From Salvator merianae (taxonomy: Eukaryota > Chordata > Lepidosauria > Squamata > Teiidae), in the NCBI GenBank assembly GCA_003586115.2, contig QVOM02000034.1, positions 111,465,945 to 111,529,944 on the forward strand: DNA of 64,000 nucleotides, read 5' to 3'. Positions within the stretch are counted from its first letter, which is position 1, and every line of letters starts with the position of its first letter. The position numbers and the translations under genes were made by a program. Shown here in pieces: positions 44,300-56,400 of this stretch. The notes beneath the pieces are model-generated. The model saw only the letters and a program-made list of their open reading frames with translations, searched no databases and had not been told where the DNA came from.

Positions 44300-46005
44300 C
44301 CTATGTGAAGCTACAAGATTTCTGTTTTTTTTAAAAAAAGCTTTCAAATATACGATTTTTATTCTTTCTGGGAGTCCAATTTAGATTTTTCAGACAGAAA
44401 ATAAATATGTCCTTGTCATCTGGTAGCATGAATAAATAAACAGTGAAATAGCTCAGGCTTTTACTTCCCTCAGGCTGATTGCTCTTTTAAGAACATACTC
44501 GACACTTATGATAGATGTTGATCATGCTATGACTTTGGCTGCTTTGCTCTGCCTGCACTCCACAGTTGAAAATAACTGGATGCTACAGACTGTGTATAAG
44601 TCTTCTTTAATTTGCCTTCACCTGCTGTGGAAAAGGCCCTTTTGCCATGTGTCAAAGACAGCAGCTGTGACCTGAAGATGCATGTTGTGGATTGCTTTAC
44701 ATTTCTTCTGTGGCATGCTGCTGTAGCTATCAGTTATGTTGCATTTCCACTCATGTGAGGTAAGCCAGCTGGAGGGATGAGGTGACTCATGCCGAGGTCT
44801 GGTCATCACGGTGGGCCGTTTCCATGGCTGCCGGTCAGGTCACTCTGAGGAGTACTGGTGCCTGCACACTGAGACAATATCCTTCCAAATGTGCCACCAA
44901 ATGCAGCACTCTGTTCTTCTCCACAGCGGCTTGTTTTATGCTGTCAGTCTCAGCTATCTCAGCCTAGCCTCTGACTTGTCAGCAATGAGGGTACAGTTGC
45001 TGAATATGTTATACCTATCCCAATGTCTTCTGATTCTGAACATGCTACTTTCAGGTCAGCTCTCAAATATTTTGAGGAACTGAGATAACCTGAGGCATTT
45101 TAAAATTCCTTTTTGGATACTGATCACTTTTAGCCATGAGGACTAGAAACGAAAGGGGATGAAAAACATTGCACAGGATTTTACTTTCATGAAACTGCCA
45201 GGATTTTGTAAAAGTGATGTAGAATAAACAGTTATACTGAAAGCAATGTAATAATTACAGCAGAGGCTGGTGGTCCAACCATACAGCTGAGGAGACAGGT
45301 AGGGGTACTTGAGCATTCCTGACACTTTGCTATTCACGCACCATAATGAGCACTTATGGTGGCTGGATGAGTACAGACAGGTCCATCCAGTGTGACTAAT
45401 GCATTCATGGCACCATAAAGATATTGTGCCGATCTTTTCTCACTACCTTCTATACCTGAGTCAGAAAAGTCCTTTGGGAAAAGCCCTTTAAACATCGTCT
45501 GAAACATCTGCTGTCAGAATAACAACTTCTACTTTCTGGTGATGTTTCTAGATAATTTCTAAAGCCAGACAAGCCCCAAACACTACATTATTGAATTTCT
45601 TGAAAGAAAACAGGGAAGAAGTATAACAGATAAACAACAGTTATGCACAGTTGGCTGGAGTCTTATCCTTCTGGTAGCAGAGGCAGCTTATTTTGTTAAT
45701 TCTTTGCTACAGAAAAGAGGAAATGAATAGTGGCTCTTTGGGGAGCAATCAGATTTCAGATGAATACAGTTCTAAATTAAGAAAGGTAATACACTGTCTT
45801 ATTTTACCTAGAGATACTGTTAAACACACACTGCATTAGAAAATCTGTCATGTATTTATTTTTATTTCTGTAATGTCCTATATCCAGAGGCCTCAGGGTA
45901 GGTTATATGATCTCATAGCCATTTTCTTTATTTTCTGATCAAGGCCTTTAAAGGAAGTGAGAACATGCACATCCATTTACTAAGCCTTCTGGGAGAATAC
46001 GTAGT
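44300..46005. other. Quiet region with one LINE-tail-like stretch
   Basis: No supported gene. About 45850-45912 (TGTATTTATTTTTATTTCTG, TATATCCAGAGGCCTCAGGG) looks like the tail of a LINE or SINE. Everything else is unrecognised. Confidence 0.4.
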
Positions 46006-46010
46006 CCTCT

Positions 46011-46050
46011 ATTCCAGAAGGTCTAATAGGATTCCAGAAGGTCTAATAGG
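46011..46050. repeat. Perfect 20-bp tandem duplication
   Basis: ATTCCAGAAGGTCTAATAGG occurs twice head to tail without mismatch. Confidence 0.95.
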
Positions 46051-46120
46051 CCTTGAAGAAAAGGAATGATGCTGCCATGGCCTGCCCTAGACAGTAGACT
46101 AATGTGGGCTTGTGGAAACC

Positions 46121-46150
46121 AGGTAAATACTCCACAGGTAAATACTCCAC
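46121..46150. repeat. Perfect 15-bp tandem duplication
   Basis: AGGTAAATACTCCAC occurs twice head to tail, 70 bp after the 20-bp duplication at 46011. Two such slips close together suggest a locally unstable stretch. Confidence 0.95.
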
Positions 46151-46159
46151 AGACCCAAT

Positions 46160-47905
46160 AGGGGAATGGGAAGTGCAACCTAGGGATTAGCAGAGGCCAA
46201 TCAGGGAGGGAGACGTCTGGGGTGCAGTCCAAGGGAAGGCTGGGGTGCAATTTGGCAAGGGGGGAGCATGGGGTATGATCAGGGTGGGGGTAGGACAGGG
46301 TGCAACAGGGGAAACTAAATAGAATTCGTCAGAAAATGAAGTCCATCCCTATCACTGACTGATTAGATGTGTTTCAAAGATGGATTGAGTGACTTGAATA
46401 ACAACAATGTGCTGAAAACAGCATTCCACTGTCCATCCAAAAATACCTCTTTGGGACTGATAGAAACCTCTACGCGTCCACACAGGCTCCATTTCCATGC
46501 ACTCTTCCTTGGATTTGAATGGAGCCATCCTGCAGATGAGTTGCTGAGAGACTGAGAGAGCAGTGAAGCTCTGCTCACACAGATGAAAGGGTCAGCATGC
46601 AGCTGAGGTGGCATCTAAGTGAAGCATCCACAAAAAGAAGCATCCTCCAAGGATTAATGATAGGATGCTTCAATTGGTGGGAAAGACAGGAAGCTGGTAC
46701 ACTGGCATTTGTACACCCCACTCCCTTGCTAACCTCTGGTCAGTCTTTTGGCACCATGTCCATGGTGCTAGAGAGAGATTAAAAAAACTATTTAAGTATT
46801 AAACAAAAATACAGGTAGAAAAAGGCTAGAATTCCCACAGCCCAAAAATGGCAAAATGGGGCAGAGAATACCTTCACCACCCCTGATATGGTTTTCCTAT
46901 CCATATGTATATTGCCTAAGAGTTTTAGGAAAATTCCGTAAGATGCTTGCCACATGATTTACAAATTGCTAGATAATATCCTTTCACATGCTGTGGGCTT
47001 ATGCTATCACGAGTATGGAACACAAATCTACATCAAGCAAAATCTCCCAAACTTTGCAACCTTGGAGTTTAAATAAAGAAATCAGATTACCCATGTCTGA
47101 CTTTAAACAAGAAAATGGCATTTGAATATAATGAAATCCTCAAGAGAATATAGATGGGTAATTAGGAAGTGAATGGATAACATCTTTTGGTTCTTAAAAT
47201 GTTACGGGTCATTAAAACTGATATATCACCAGGTTCCAATAGTACATATATCACACTAAGAGAAGACAGGGTTGCCAATAGTTTTCTGGATAACTGATTT
47301 TTTAAGCCCAGGGATTTGGGAAGGGGGAGAGAAAGAGATAAAAAGAGCAGCACCATGTTTCTATGAAGTAAAAAAATAGTTGGGCACTCAGTATTCATTA
47401 AAAAAGCTTTTCAGGAATAACAAAGCCCTCAAAACGGTCCATGTGACCAACTAAAGATACTTAAACATATGCTATTTCTTGGCAAGAGCAACTGGATGGC
47501 TGCAATTGTATTTTTCTTTTCATTTCTAATTTTAACTGCATCTGCTTTGTGCTATGATTAAATGAAATGATTTGCACTTAGAAAAATATTAAAAACAAAT
47601 ATTCTACAAGGAAATCCTGCCATTTGTCATTCTTGAACAAAAGATCAGTCATCTATCATAGTTTAAGTCTCTATTTTAGAAAAAATATATATGTTTACTA
47701 TAAGACAAAAAGTATTTGAAAATGCAAGCAAAATGGAAGAAAGACTATTATAAAGAAGCCAATCTAAATTTGCTGGTGCAAGGTATACAGGATACATCAG
47801 TGACAAAAGACAAATCAAAGCAAAGAAACCTAATGTCCAGTTACCATTAGAAAAATGAATGAAAGCAACTCCATGCATTATAGCATTTCTATACCAGGTT
47901 CCTCC
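46160..47905. other. No recognised feature
   Basis: About 1.7 kb of AT-rich sequence. Short frames on both strands, no repeat ends, no coding motif. Confidence 0.45.
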
Positions 47906-47911
47906 ATTTTT

Positions 47912-48387
47912 GGGCCCTTTCTGCACTTTCCTCTCCATGAAATGAAAACTGTGGGTCTGAACCAGCCAGGCTCACTGGTTCATATGAAGGCACCGTTTGG
48001 AACAGCACCATCTGCATGATGGCTCTGTGCCCCAGCCTCAAAGCTTGTGCAAGCTTCAGGAGTGGGCTCTGAGCACTCCAACGTGCTAGGAACAAAAGTT
48101 CCTAGTCTTGGAGCCTTGAGAGGATTCACTTTGGTGGTGTGCTTTGGTGCACCACTGAAATAGGCTCCCCAGTAGTCCTAAACACAGAGGAGTGCCTTTT
48201 GCATGCTTCCATGGTCTGGACCAGGGCCCACCGGTCCACTGGTTGATCTTGATGTCGAGGTCTACTGCCAATCTCAATCAGGATTACACTTCATCCAGCA
48301 CAGACAGAGCATACTAATGGTGGGCAGGGCCTCACAGATCCAGAAATGGATTGCGCAGCTTCTTAGTACTAAACTACAGTATGGGCC
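47912..48387. mobile_element. G1 MITE (about 476 bp)
   Basis: Left end GGGCCCTTTCTGCACTTTCC, decayed right end CAGTATGGGCC followed by TTA. The internal order (CACCATCTGCATGATGGC; TCCTAGTCTTGGAGCC; GGTGGTGTGCTTTGGTG; GGTCTACTGCCAATCTC) is the inverse of other members such as 38954-39464. A CATCTGCATGATG-type hairpin is at about 48008. Confidence 0.68.
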
Positions 48388-48399
48388 TTAGGCTTGTGC

Positions 48400-49100
48400 T
48401 TAGCTGCCTGAGACTGATGAGAGTTAATAGCTGGATCTGGACAAATGCTCCAGGCCATGCTTTAAGAAGAGTATTGCAGCATCATGTGCTAAGAAGAGCA
48501 TCACTCTCATAGAGTTCTTCTTAAAGTGGTAGCATGCTATTTACATTTCTGTGGCTGCTCTGAGCTTTGTAAACATTGCAATCATCTTTCTGTAGCTTAA
48601 AACACATGGAAGGTACTAGATTGTGGAAAACTGTTGTCAAGATGGCCCTTTTCCGTAGTGCTCACCTTCCATGATGGCATATCTGGTGGACCCCACTTTC
48701 CCATGACAGGGAGAGGCATCAGTTGCCATCAGGTGCGCATCTTGGGATGAGCTGTTCAATGTAGAGCTATAGAAAAGTAAAGAAGTAACATGGAATGTCT
48801 GAGGAGCCTGGCAGAAGAGGAAAGAGAGGAGATCCATGGGAATATATCACTTTGTACTTTCAATTACCTAGCGTGGTTACATACAATGAACCAACATGCT
48901 AAGTGCTGAGTAGATCTATATGCTACAATGATTCTGATTTTAGATTCCTTGGTTGATGGTCTTGACAATTATCCTACACTAGAATTACACTGAATTAGTG
49001 AACTCTTAAGAGCTTTCTCACGGAATCAGTGTCTTGCCTCCTGGTAAAATGATGAGGTGAAATGGACCCAAATGATTGTTCCCCAGCTATAACATTCAAG
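48400..49100. other. No recognised feature
   Basis: About 700 bp without supported gene or repeat. Confidence 0.4.
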
Positions 49101-49256
49101 ACATAGATCATTTCCACAATGACTCCTGGTGCAGTCCAGGAAGGGGTGTAAGGGGCCTGGCTTCCACACACAGTCTTGGGAACACACAGGCCCTCTTCTG
49201 CTAGAATGCTACATCCACATGGGATGCAGTATAGAGCAGAATAGGGCACTCAAAAT

Positions 49257-49610
49257 CATAGAATCATAGACTTGGAAGGGATCTTCAGGGTCATCGAGTC
49301 CAACCCCCTGCTCAATGCAGGTTTCACTAAACCATCCCAGACAGATGTCTGTCCAGCCTCTCCTTGAAGACCTCCAGTGAAGGAGATCCCCCCACTTCCT
49401 GTGCTAACCCGTTCCATTGACTGATTGCCCTTACTGTCAGAATTTTTTTTTCTAATATTTAGTCTGCATCTACTCCCTTGAAGTTTCATCCCACTGATTC
49501 TGGTTGTTCCTTCTTGTGTAAGTGAGAAAAGGACCAATCCCTCTTCACTGTGACAGCCCTTCAGATACTTGAAAACAGCTATAATGTCTCCTCTCAGTCT
49601 TCTCTTCTGG
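49257..49610 (-). mobile_element. CR1 LINE 3' fragment, reverse strand
   Basis: Begins CATAGAATCATAGACTTGG, the reverse complement of the CR1 terminal ATTCTATG repeats. It continues GTCATCGAGTCCAACCCCCTG, CCAGCCTCTCCTTGAAGACC and CCCACTGATTCTGGTTG, all typical of amniote CR1. It is 5'-truncated at about 350 bp. The flanks ATAGGGCACTCAAAAT (49241-49256) and ATAGTACACTCAAAAT (49611-49626) match at 14 of 16 bases, a likely target duplication. It is better preserved than the CR1 pieces at 15775 and 43030. Confidence 0.9.
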
Positions 49611-49900
49611 ATAGTACACTCAAAATAGCGAGGTCTACAGCTGTACCTACCCATCCTGGAACAGCAGGCCACGTTGCTAGCTCCTATAAGCCTCTGTCAT
49701 GTTAGACACACAGTGGAAGACACATAGCCCACTTAACTGGGATATTGGGGGCATTTCAATGGTGAAACAGGGTGAGCCACTGAAACACGCCATCTGTGGC
49801 CTTCAGAATCTCCAGTGTTGGTTCCAAAGCTGGTGCAGCCTTTAGAGTTGGCGACAAGGGCTGGCATAGGACAGGCCATCTCAATGTGAATGGCCCTGTC

Positions 49901-50163
49901 CAGCAGCGTAGCTAAAATTTTTGCCGTCTGGGGCCACGTGGCGGCAGAGGAGCACGAGCGAGGGCGCCCTGTGCTGCAGCCTCCTACCCCCGCTACCGCC
50001 CCGATGACTGCTGACCGGCCAGGCACTGCGCCGCACTCTCCTTTGCGCTCACGCTCCAGCAAAACTTTGTGTGCCAGGCGGGCAGAGAAGGACCTGGCTG
50101 CATGTGCCGCCCAGGATGATGTGTCACCCGGGGTAGCCCCCCTGCCCCCTTCCTATGCCACTG
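49901..50163. mobile_element. hAT-type MITE (263 bp)
   Basis: Starts CAGCAGCGTAGC and ends CTATGCCACTG, related to the ends of 7167-7408. Flanks GCCCTGTC (49893-49900) and GCACTGTC (50164-50171) match at 7 of 8 bases. The interior shares GCGGCAGAGGAG and CTTTGCGCTC/CTTCGCGCTC with 7167-7408 and is GC-rich. Confidence 0.85.
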
Positions 50164-50279
50164 GCACTGTCCTATGCCAGCAGCAATCCATTCCAGCCTG
50201 GAACAGGTTGTGTATCCTGGGATGAGGTGGCCCATCCCATCCTGGGATATGAAAAGGAAATGTGAAAATGGCCTTATGC

Positions 50280-50890
50280 TGTGTAATGATGGTGGAAAAC
50301 TCCCTCAGTCTAGTTTCAGTGACTCTGCATTAATATACGGAACAATAAGCAGTTCAAAACGTAGGACTGAAAACTTTTCCTTGTAAAGGATCTTTTCCTC
50401 TGATTTGAGTGTGTGTTTCTGTAGTCTTGCTATTTCATTATAGCTTCTGCTAACCCTATCAAAAATGTGCAGGAGAACAAATTATGAAAGAGAATTTCAG
50501 TATTGTGTTGAACAAAGATCTCTGTGCATAGCACTTCGTGAACCAGCTATTGATGTAAATATATTCCATCAGTGTCAGATTGCATGTAGGCAGCAAGAAG
50601 AGAACCCTCATTATTATGAATTTATCTTCCTGAGATGGGAGACTCAGAGAGTTATTCTGCTACTGGATATAGTGATGAGCCTATCATTTCCATTTGTTGA
50701 TTGTTATCATTAACCTTGTTTTGCTGGAGGTGTGTGTTAAAGAATACATATACAGAGCACGAAATATGGTAGAATTTTTAAAATCTTGGCTCATAATCTA
50801 TATCGACATATTACAGAGCTGATGCCATTGTCAGCTCCAAATGGAACACAGAGGGTGTTTCTTGCTGGTACATTGGACCAGCAAGAGTAC
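50280..50890. other. No recognised feature
   Basis: About 600 bp. An 82-codon frame at 50465-50710 has ordinary composition but no recognisable motif or splice sites. Confidence 0.35.
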
Positions 50891-50891
50891 T

Positions 50892-51040
50892 AGGAACCTC
50901 CTTTCTGCACACTGGTAAAGTCTAAGGGAGGCCCCGCCCCCTGTGAGTATGCTTTGTCTGCAGAGGACAGAGCATAGGCCAAACTAGGGAGCCCAGTTTG
51001 GCTCCCTGGTCCAGTCTATTGGTAGACAGCTTTAAAGAGT
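50892..51040. mobile_element. G1 MITE fragment
   Basis: GGAACCTCCTTTCTGCACACTGG followed by GGAGGCCCCGCCCCCTGTGA and a GACAGAGCATAG phrase matches the first 120 bp of other G1 copies (for example 38954 and 52959). The right part is lost. Confidence 0.5.
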
Positions 51041-51044
51041 AGTA

Positions 51045-52085
51045 GTGGTTTTGTTACATGTTCCCTATTCCATGCCTTTATATTGCTCAAAGGGAAAAGT
51101 AAGGAAATCTGTCACTAGAGACCCCACTGCTATTGACAGAGTACATCTTTAACCAGTCTTGTTTATCTTACACTGTATTCTTTGGCTACAAGTCCTTTTT
51201 TGGGATTTCCAGTGCCCTGGCCTCACTGTACTTTGTATAGCAGAATAATATTCTTTAGTCCTGCTTCTCTTCCAATTCCTGTCTGTAAAACTGGGTGAGA
51301 GACAAATATGAGATCAGTCCAAGCTGTCTTACGGGTATCTGCTGTACTTGGATTGAGTAAAGGCATTTGACTACACTGGAAGAAAAAGCATACACAGAAA
51401 TATCTTTGCTTGAATATTTGCTGGCACTAGCAACTTGAATGTGTCTAGCTTATGAACCTTGAGAGGCTGTTTAAAATCTGAAGAAGACCTCTAAAGAGAG
51501 CTTTGAGAATAATGCTAGCATTCATAATCCTCTGGAAAAGGGAGGGTTGGCAATTGCTGAAAGGCCTCTGGGGTGCCATAGCTGGATTTAAGTCCTGTAA
51601 TTGCAGTCTCTCAAGTTATACTTTTGCATTAAAATCTTCCATTTTACTATCTGCACGGATACCCGAGTATGTGTATGGTCTAATAAGAAAATCAGCCTGG
51701 TGGGGAAAAATACATCATTGAAGAGTTATGCCTAAGGCGCATAAATGTGAAGCATTCACTCTATGGAACATGTGCAAGAAATTTTGAAATGTGGGTTTTA
51801 TGCCTTTCAGAAATTTCTGTTGATTTTGGTTCTCCATTATTGAATAAAATACCTTTTCTGCTTTTTCTTGCAAAGGCAGCTGGCAATATGATGGCAAAAC
51901 AGTTAAAAAAAAAAGAAACTTTTTGAAACAAAATGAAATGCTTTTTTCCGTTGTGAAATATAACACCTACGCACATGATTCTTAGATAATCTCTTCTCTC
52001 AAGGCATTCATCACACCCTAAACTCATAGGCCTCAACAAAGTGACTGAATTATGTACCCTTAGTACTAGCCCTTGGGCTGCCACT
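51045..52085. other. No recognised feature
   Basis: About 1 kb without supported gene or repeat ends. Confidence 0.4.
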
Positions 52086-52090
52086 ACAGT

Positions 52091-52326
52091 TGCATCCACA
52101 CACAGTTAAAAATGTGGCTCAAAAGCAACTTACAGATGGTAGCATCCACATGCTAGTGCCCTCATCACATTGAAGACCAGAAAATGCACTTCCAAAGACC
52201 ATTCTCTGGCCTTTAATGTGGATTCAAGGTGGGATGGGAATGCAGGCATTCTCTTGCTACCACCTCTAAGCTGCCTTTAAACTGCTTTTTTTTTTAAAAA
52301 AAAAAAAGGTTGGGTGGATACAATCT
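52091..52326. mobile_element. G2 MITE (about 236 bp)
   Basis: Left end GTTGCATCCACACACAG, right end GGTTGGGTGGATACAA, inverted with mismatches. Between them come ATGTGGCTCAAAAGC, CTTTAATGTGGATTCAAGG and a poly-T/poly-A stretch, as in 2644-3019 and 17926-18132. Flanking duplication not determined. Confidence 0.65.
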
Positions 52327-52702
52327 GAGTCTATGTCATGGACTGAAGAGCAAATAAAAGCAGTAAAAACAAATCCTATTCATCAGAAGTTAAATTGACT
52401 TACTCAGTTAGGCCTCATTACAGTGTGCTCTAGATATTCAACCACCATAGACTGAGCACTACTAGAACTAAACTGGTCATACAGTACAACTTGTAAACTA
52501 GGATTTATGTTCCTGTTTTGCTTGAGCTCAAAAGCAGCAAGATGTCACAGATGCTGGTATCTCACTTAAACATTTCATTACCACCTGTGTGGACTAGGAG
52601 TTGCTGCTACATAACTTTGCTCTGTTGCTCTAAGTCAGGTGGAAGGAGCTCCTTCCATTGCCAGCATTACCCCCTTCTCAAAGCTAGGGAAATACTAACT
52701 TA

Positions 52703-52925
52703 CATAAGAGAAGCCTTGTTGGCTCAGGCCATAGTCCATGTAGTCCAGTATCATCTTTCACATAGTAGCCCACCATTTGCTTCTGGGCATTCTCAAGTAG
52801 AAGATGAGGGCAAACCCCTCACCTGCTCTTGACTCTTGCACAATGGCCTTCAGAGGCATCATGTCTGTCTCAGCAACCCAGAGGCAGTACCTAGGCATCC
52901 ATTCTATTAGTCATTTAATGAGATG
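52703..52925 (-). mobile_element. CR1-type LINE 3' end, reverse strand
   Basis: ACATAAGAGAAGCCTTGTTGG, TCAGGCCATAGTCCATGTAG and TCCAGTATCATCTTTCACATAG, then AGAGGCATCATGTCTGTCTC and CATTCTATTAGTCA, follow the start of the reverse-strand CR1 at 15775 and the reptile CR1 3' UTR. Short and decayed. Confidence 0.65.
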
Positions 52926-52958
52926 AATATTTTGCTGCAATTATCCTATATGATCCCA

Positions 52959-53452
52959 GGTCCTTTTTGCATATGCTCTTAGTGTGGTATAGAAAAAGGT
53001 ACAGAAGACTTCCTTCTGTATGTGGGTATGGGATAAGGGACGCCCTGCCCCCTCCTAATGTACAACATCCACACAGGATGAAGCATGGACAGGGCTAGGG
53101 CTCACAAAATGGTGCTCTAATCTGGTTTACTGGTAGACTTCAACACAGAGGTCTACTGGTGTCCTAGGTACCATTTTGGCAACATGGCACCCTGACAAAA
53201 TGGGAGCCCTGGGAACTCGGAAGGCCAGGAATACCCATTCCTAGTGTTTGGGCCATTTGGAAGCCTGCCGTGCTGGCTCTGAAGCTCCACAAGCTTTGGA
53301 GTCAGTGCAGGATCTGAAAAGGGATAGGCCGTGCTAATGTGGACAGCCTCATCCTGTATCCGAAGCAACCTGCTCCAGTTTGGGACAGGTTGTGTATCCT
53401 GGAACAGGGCAGCCCATCCTGGGATAGCCCAGGTAAGTGTGGAAATGGGGCC
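52959..53452. mobile_element. G1 MITE (about 494 bp)
   Basis: Left end GGTCCTTTTTGCATATGC, right end CAGGTAAGTGTGGAAATGGGG followed by CC. The interior contains GACGCCCTGCCCCCTCC, AGACTTCAACACAGAGGTC and TACCATTTTGGCAACATGGC. A donor-like GGTAAGT is at 53432-53438. The reverse-strand frames across it are not genes. Flanks give no clean 3-bp repeat. Confidence 0.65.
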
Positions 53453-53454
53453 AG

Positions 53455-56400
53455 ACCTCTGAGATTACTATAGTTCTTATCAAGGGAAAATGATAATAAT
53501 GTTATATCCTCACAGAAATACATCTAGGAGTACTGCACTTTTTGTTCCTCAGCAATTTTATCTTCACTACTGTATGTCCAAAAGTATGCCTTTGAGCTTT
53601 ACATAAATATTAGCCTACCCCTCCTGATCAACATATCTTTTTTTTCTTACTTCAACAATCTCAGCTTCCCACACAATGCATCTTAGTGCAAACACGTACA
53701 TCAGGCTGTGGCACTGACCTAATACTGATCAAAATGCTGACATAACATTGCTGGAGTTCCACTGGTACAGTAGCCAGTGTGGTAGCCTGTCCGAGCTGGC
53801 CCAGAGAATGAGCTTGAAGACACACAATGCAATTCTGCTGCTAAAACAAAAGCAGCTTTGAGCTGCTTAGAAAGGACATTGCTTGTGAAATGCAGACTGT
53901 ACAAAACAGTTTTCATCATTTCCAGTTGCAGTCCATGGCTGGGAGAATGGGGATGAAAGAGCAAGGCAAGGTGCTGATCTGTACCGGAGAACCATATTTC
54001 ATGCACAACAGAGAAGCATGTAGTTTGGAGAGATGACAGTCAGGCTTCCAATTGTTGCCTTGTCCCATCTCCCTGTGGAGCGCCACTGACCTTTTCCATC
54101 TCCTGCCATCTATCTTTTTTCAAGTGTAGATGCCATACACTGTGCGTATCTCCTGCAGAGGGAATATTCCGCAGACTGCCCATCCCAATTATATATCTAT
54201 TGATCTGAGTGCTTAAGAGGAAAGAAAGGGTTGATTTATTCAAGCAATAGATGGAGGTTTTTGTTTCAAGCACTGTTTCTCACTATCAGAGACAACTAGC
54301 TGTCTATGCCTGGGAAGATATTGCTATCTGTTCCTTTGGTACATATGGCATGACATTACTTTTGCTCTTTTAAATGGTATTTGTAATTGCTAATATACCA
54401 GTGGTGTAATCCAAAATATGGCATGATCTGCATGATGCCTTACAGTGTCATGAGCCTCTGCTCTGTACTTTCACACTGGAGTTAATACACTGGCAAGGTG
54501 CAGGGTTATGTGAACCCACATGCAGCCAGCTGCCATCCCACCATAAGCACTCACAAGAGCAATGTAAATGGTGGATGGGAGTGAACACTCAGGAGCCCTT
54601 ACTCCTGATCTTCTAGTGGTTGTATCATCACCATTGCCAATACTCAAGTGGACCTACTTGGTCCATTGTTGTCATTGCCAATGGCAGCTAGGGCTGTTTG
54701 AACCCAGGAAACAGCCCATGGGATCATTTCTTAGTTTCAAAGTGTCCCAGCTGCTGACAACGCAGTCAGGGAACAAAAGTTCCCTGGGTGTGATGTTCAT
54801 GCTGCCAGGGACAGGAGGCAGTGTGTAGACGGCATGCTACCATTCAGTAGAACAGTGCACATGTAGCACTCTATGGCGCTTTCTAGCACTACTCTATTTT
54901 GCATGCCATTGGGGATCTATGTGCAGATCTTGCCCATGTATACGCAGAAGTCAAGAACTCTGAGAACATCTTCTCTTGCCCAGAGCTGTTTTTAAGAGAA
55001 ATTCCAGTGCTTTGCAATTAACAGCTGCTGCTCTTAGTATTTCATGTTTGTTTTTGAAAAATACCGTATTTATGCTGATTTATTCTGCTGGAATTGTTTC
55101 TCTGCTACTGTTGCAATATTCCTAGCTGTTTTAATGTTTTACTGATTATCTTTTCACTGTGTAAAATATCAACAATATAATTAACAAGATTTTATTTTCT
55201 TTTTAATATTTTGCTATCTGCCCTGCCTCATTATTCACAGACATTCTTGAGATTCACACCCCAGCCTAGGAATTCAGACTCAGTTACCTGAAATGTTAAG
55301 TTTTATTTAATTTAATTTTAAATAAGAATCATATACTGTACCTTAAACACATGGAGGAAAGAATGTCATCTTCTGTTTTTGATCCATTGCTGGATGAAAA
55401 GTTCCCTCAAGTTTCCCCACAGCAGCAATCAGTTAGGGACAAAATGTTAGTTCAAAGTTTATAATTTACTAACAACTCTGGTTGCTGAAAGCAGTTGGAT
55501 TGTGGGTGGCATATTATGGGTACCACTCCCTCCAGTTGCTTCTTTTGTTCTGGCAGCAGGGGAGTGTCGCAGGTACATATAAATCTTCAAAGTCACCATT
55601 GTGCCATCATATGCCACATTGGTCAGCCTTGGATTAGCATATCTTGCTCCCCATGGTTCACATTTCTACTTTGAGGAGGGTTTTTTGGGGTTGTGGTGAT
55701 GGTAGAATAAAGAACATATCTCTCCTCTGCATCACTGGACAACTGGAAAACTCCACTGCCTCATTCTGCGTCATGCATAAACCAGACATCTAACTAAATT
55801 GCATTTGATGATACTTAAAGACACATTTTACAGTCTCTGCCAATGTAGTACCTTTCAGATGACTTCTCAAACAATACGCATCAGCCCCACACAATATAGC
55901 CTATAGTCAGATACGATGCACACTGGAGTCCTCGGTTGTTTAGCATGAGCGCTCTACAATAGATGTAAGTAGCTCAGGGTGATTCAACAGTGGTTCTCCA
56001 AAAATGTCTGAATTTTAACATCTATCAGCTCTTGCCAATGGCAAAGTTAGGTGTGACGGATGTAAATGAAATTCAGCAACATCTGGGCAGCCACACATTA
56101 GCCATCCCACCCTACAAATTATACATTTTAGTTCCAAAGGTCAGCCTCCTTCTTCAAATTGAGGAACATCTGCACACTGTATCAGCTACATGGACTTCTC
56201 ACCATGCTCAAATACAAGTAAATAGAGTGATCAAAATACAGTCCTGAGAGTCAAGAAAACTCTTTGTATGTCTGGCTGTGCCTGCTTATTTATTTCAGTT
56301 TGGAACTGTGACATAAACAGGATGGAAGATAAACTGAGCAGAATTAAATTAACAGTTCATCATGAATAGCATCTTGGCTCCAATAAAAGCTCTCTGTAAG

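Larger units (their letters stand above)
49105..50273. mobile_element. G1 MITE broken by CR1 and by a hAT MITE
   Basis: The right end GGAAATGTGAAAATGGCC is followed by TTA (50274-50276). The interior left of the CR1 (GAATGCTACATCCACATGGG, ATGCAGTATAGAGCAGAATAGG) and right of the hAT (GGAACAGGTTGTGTATCCTG; CCCATCCTGGGATA) follows 52959-53452. The left terminus is decayed (TCATTTCCACAATGACTCC), so the start is approximate. About 550 bp of G1 sequence remains once both inserts are removed. Confidence 0.6.
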
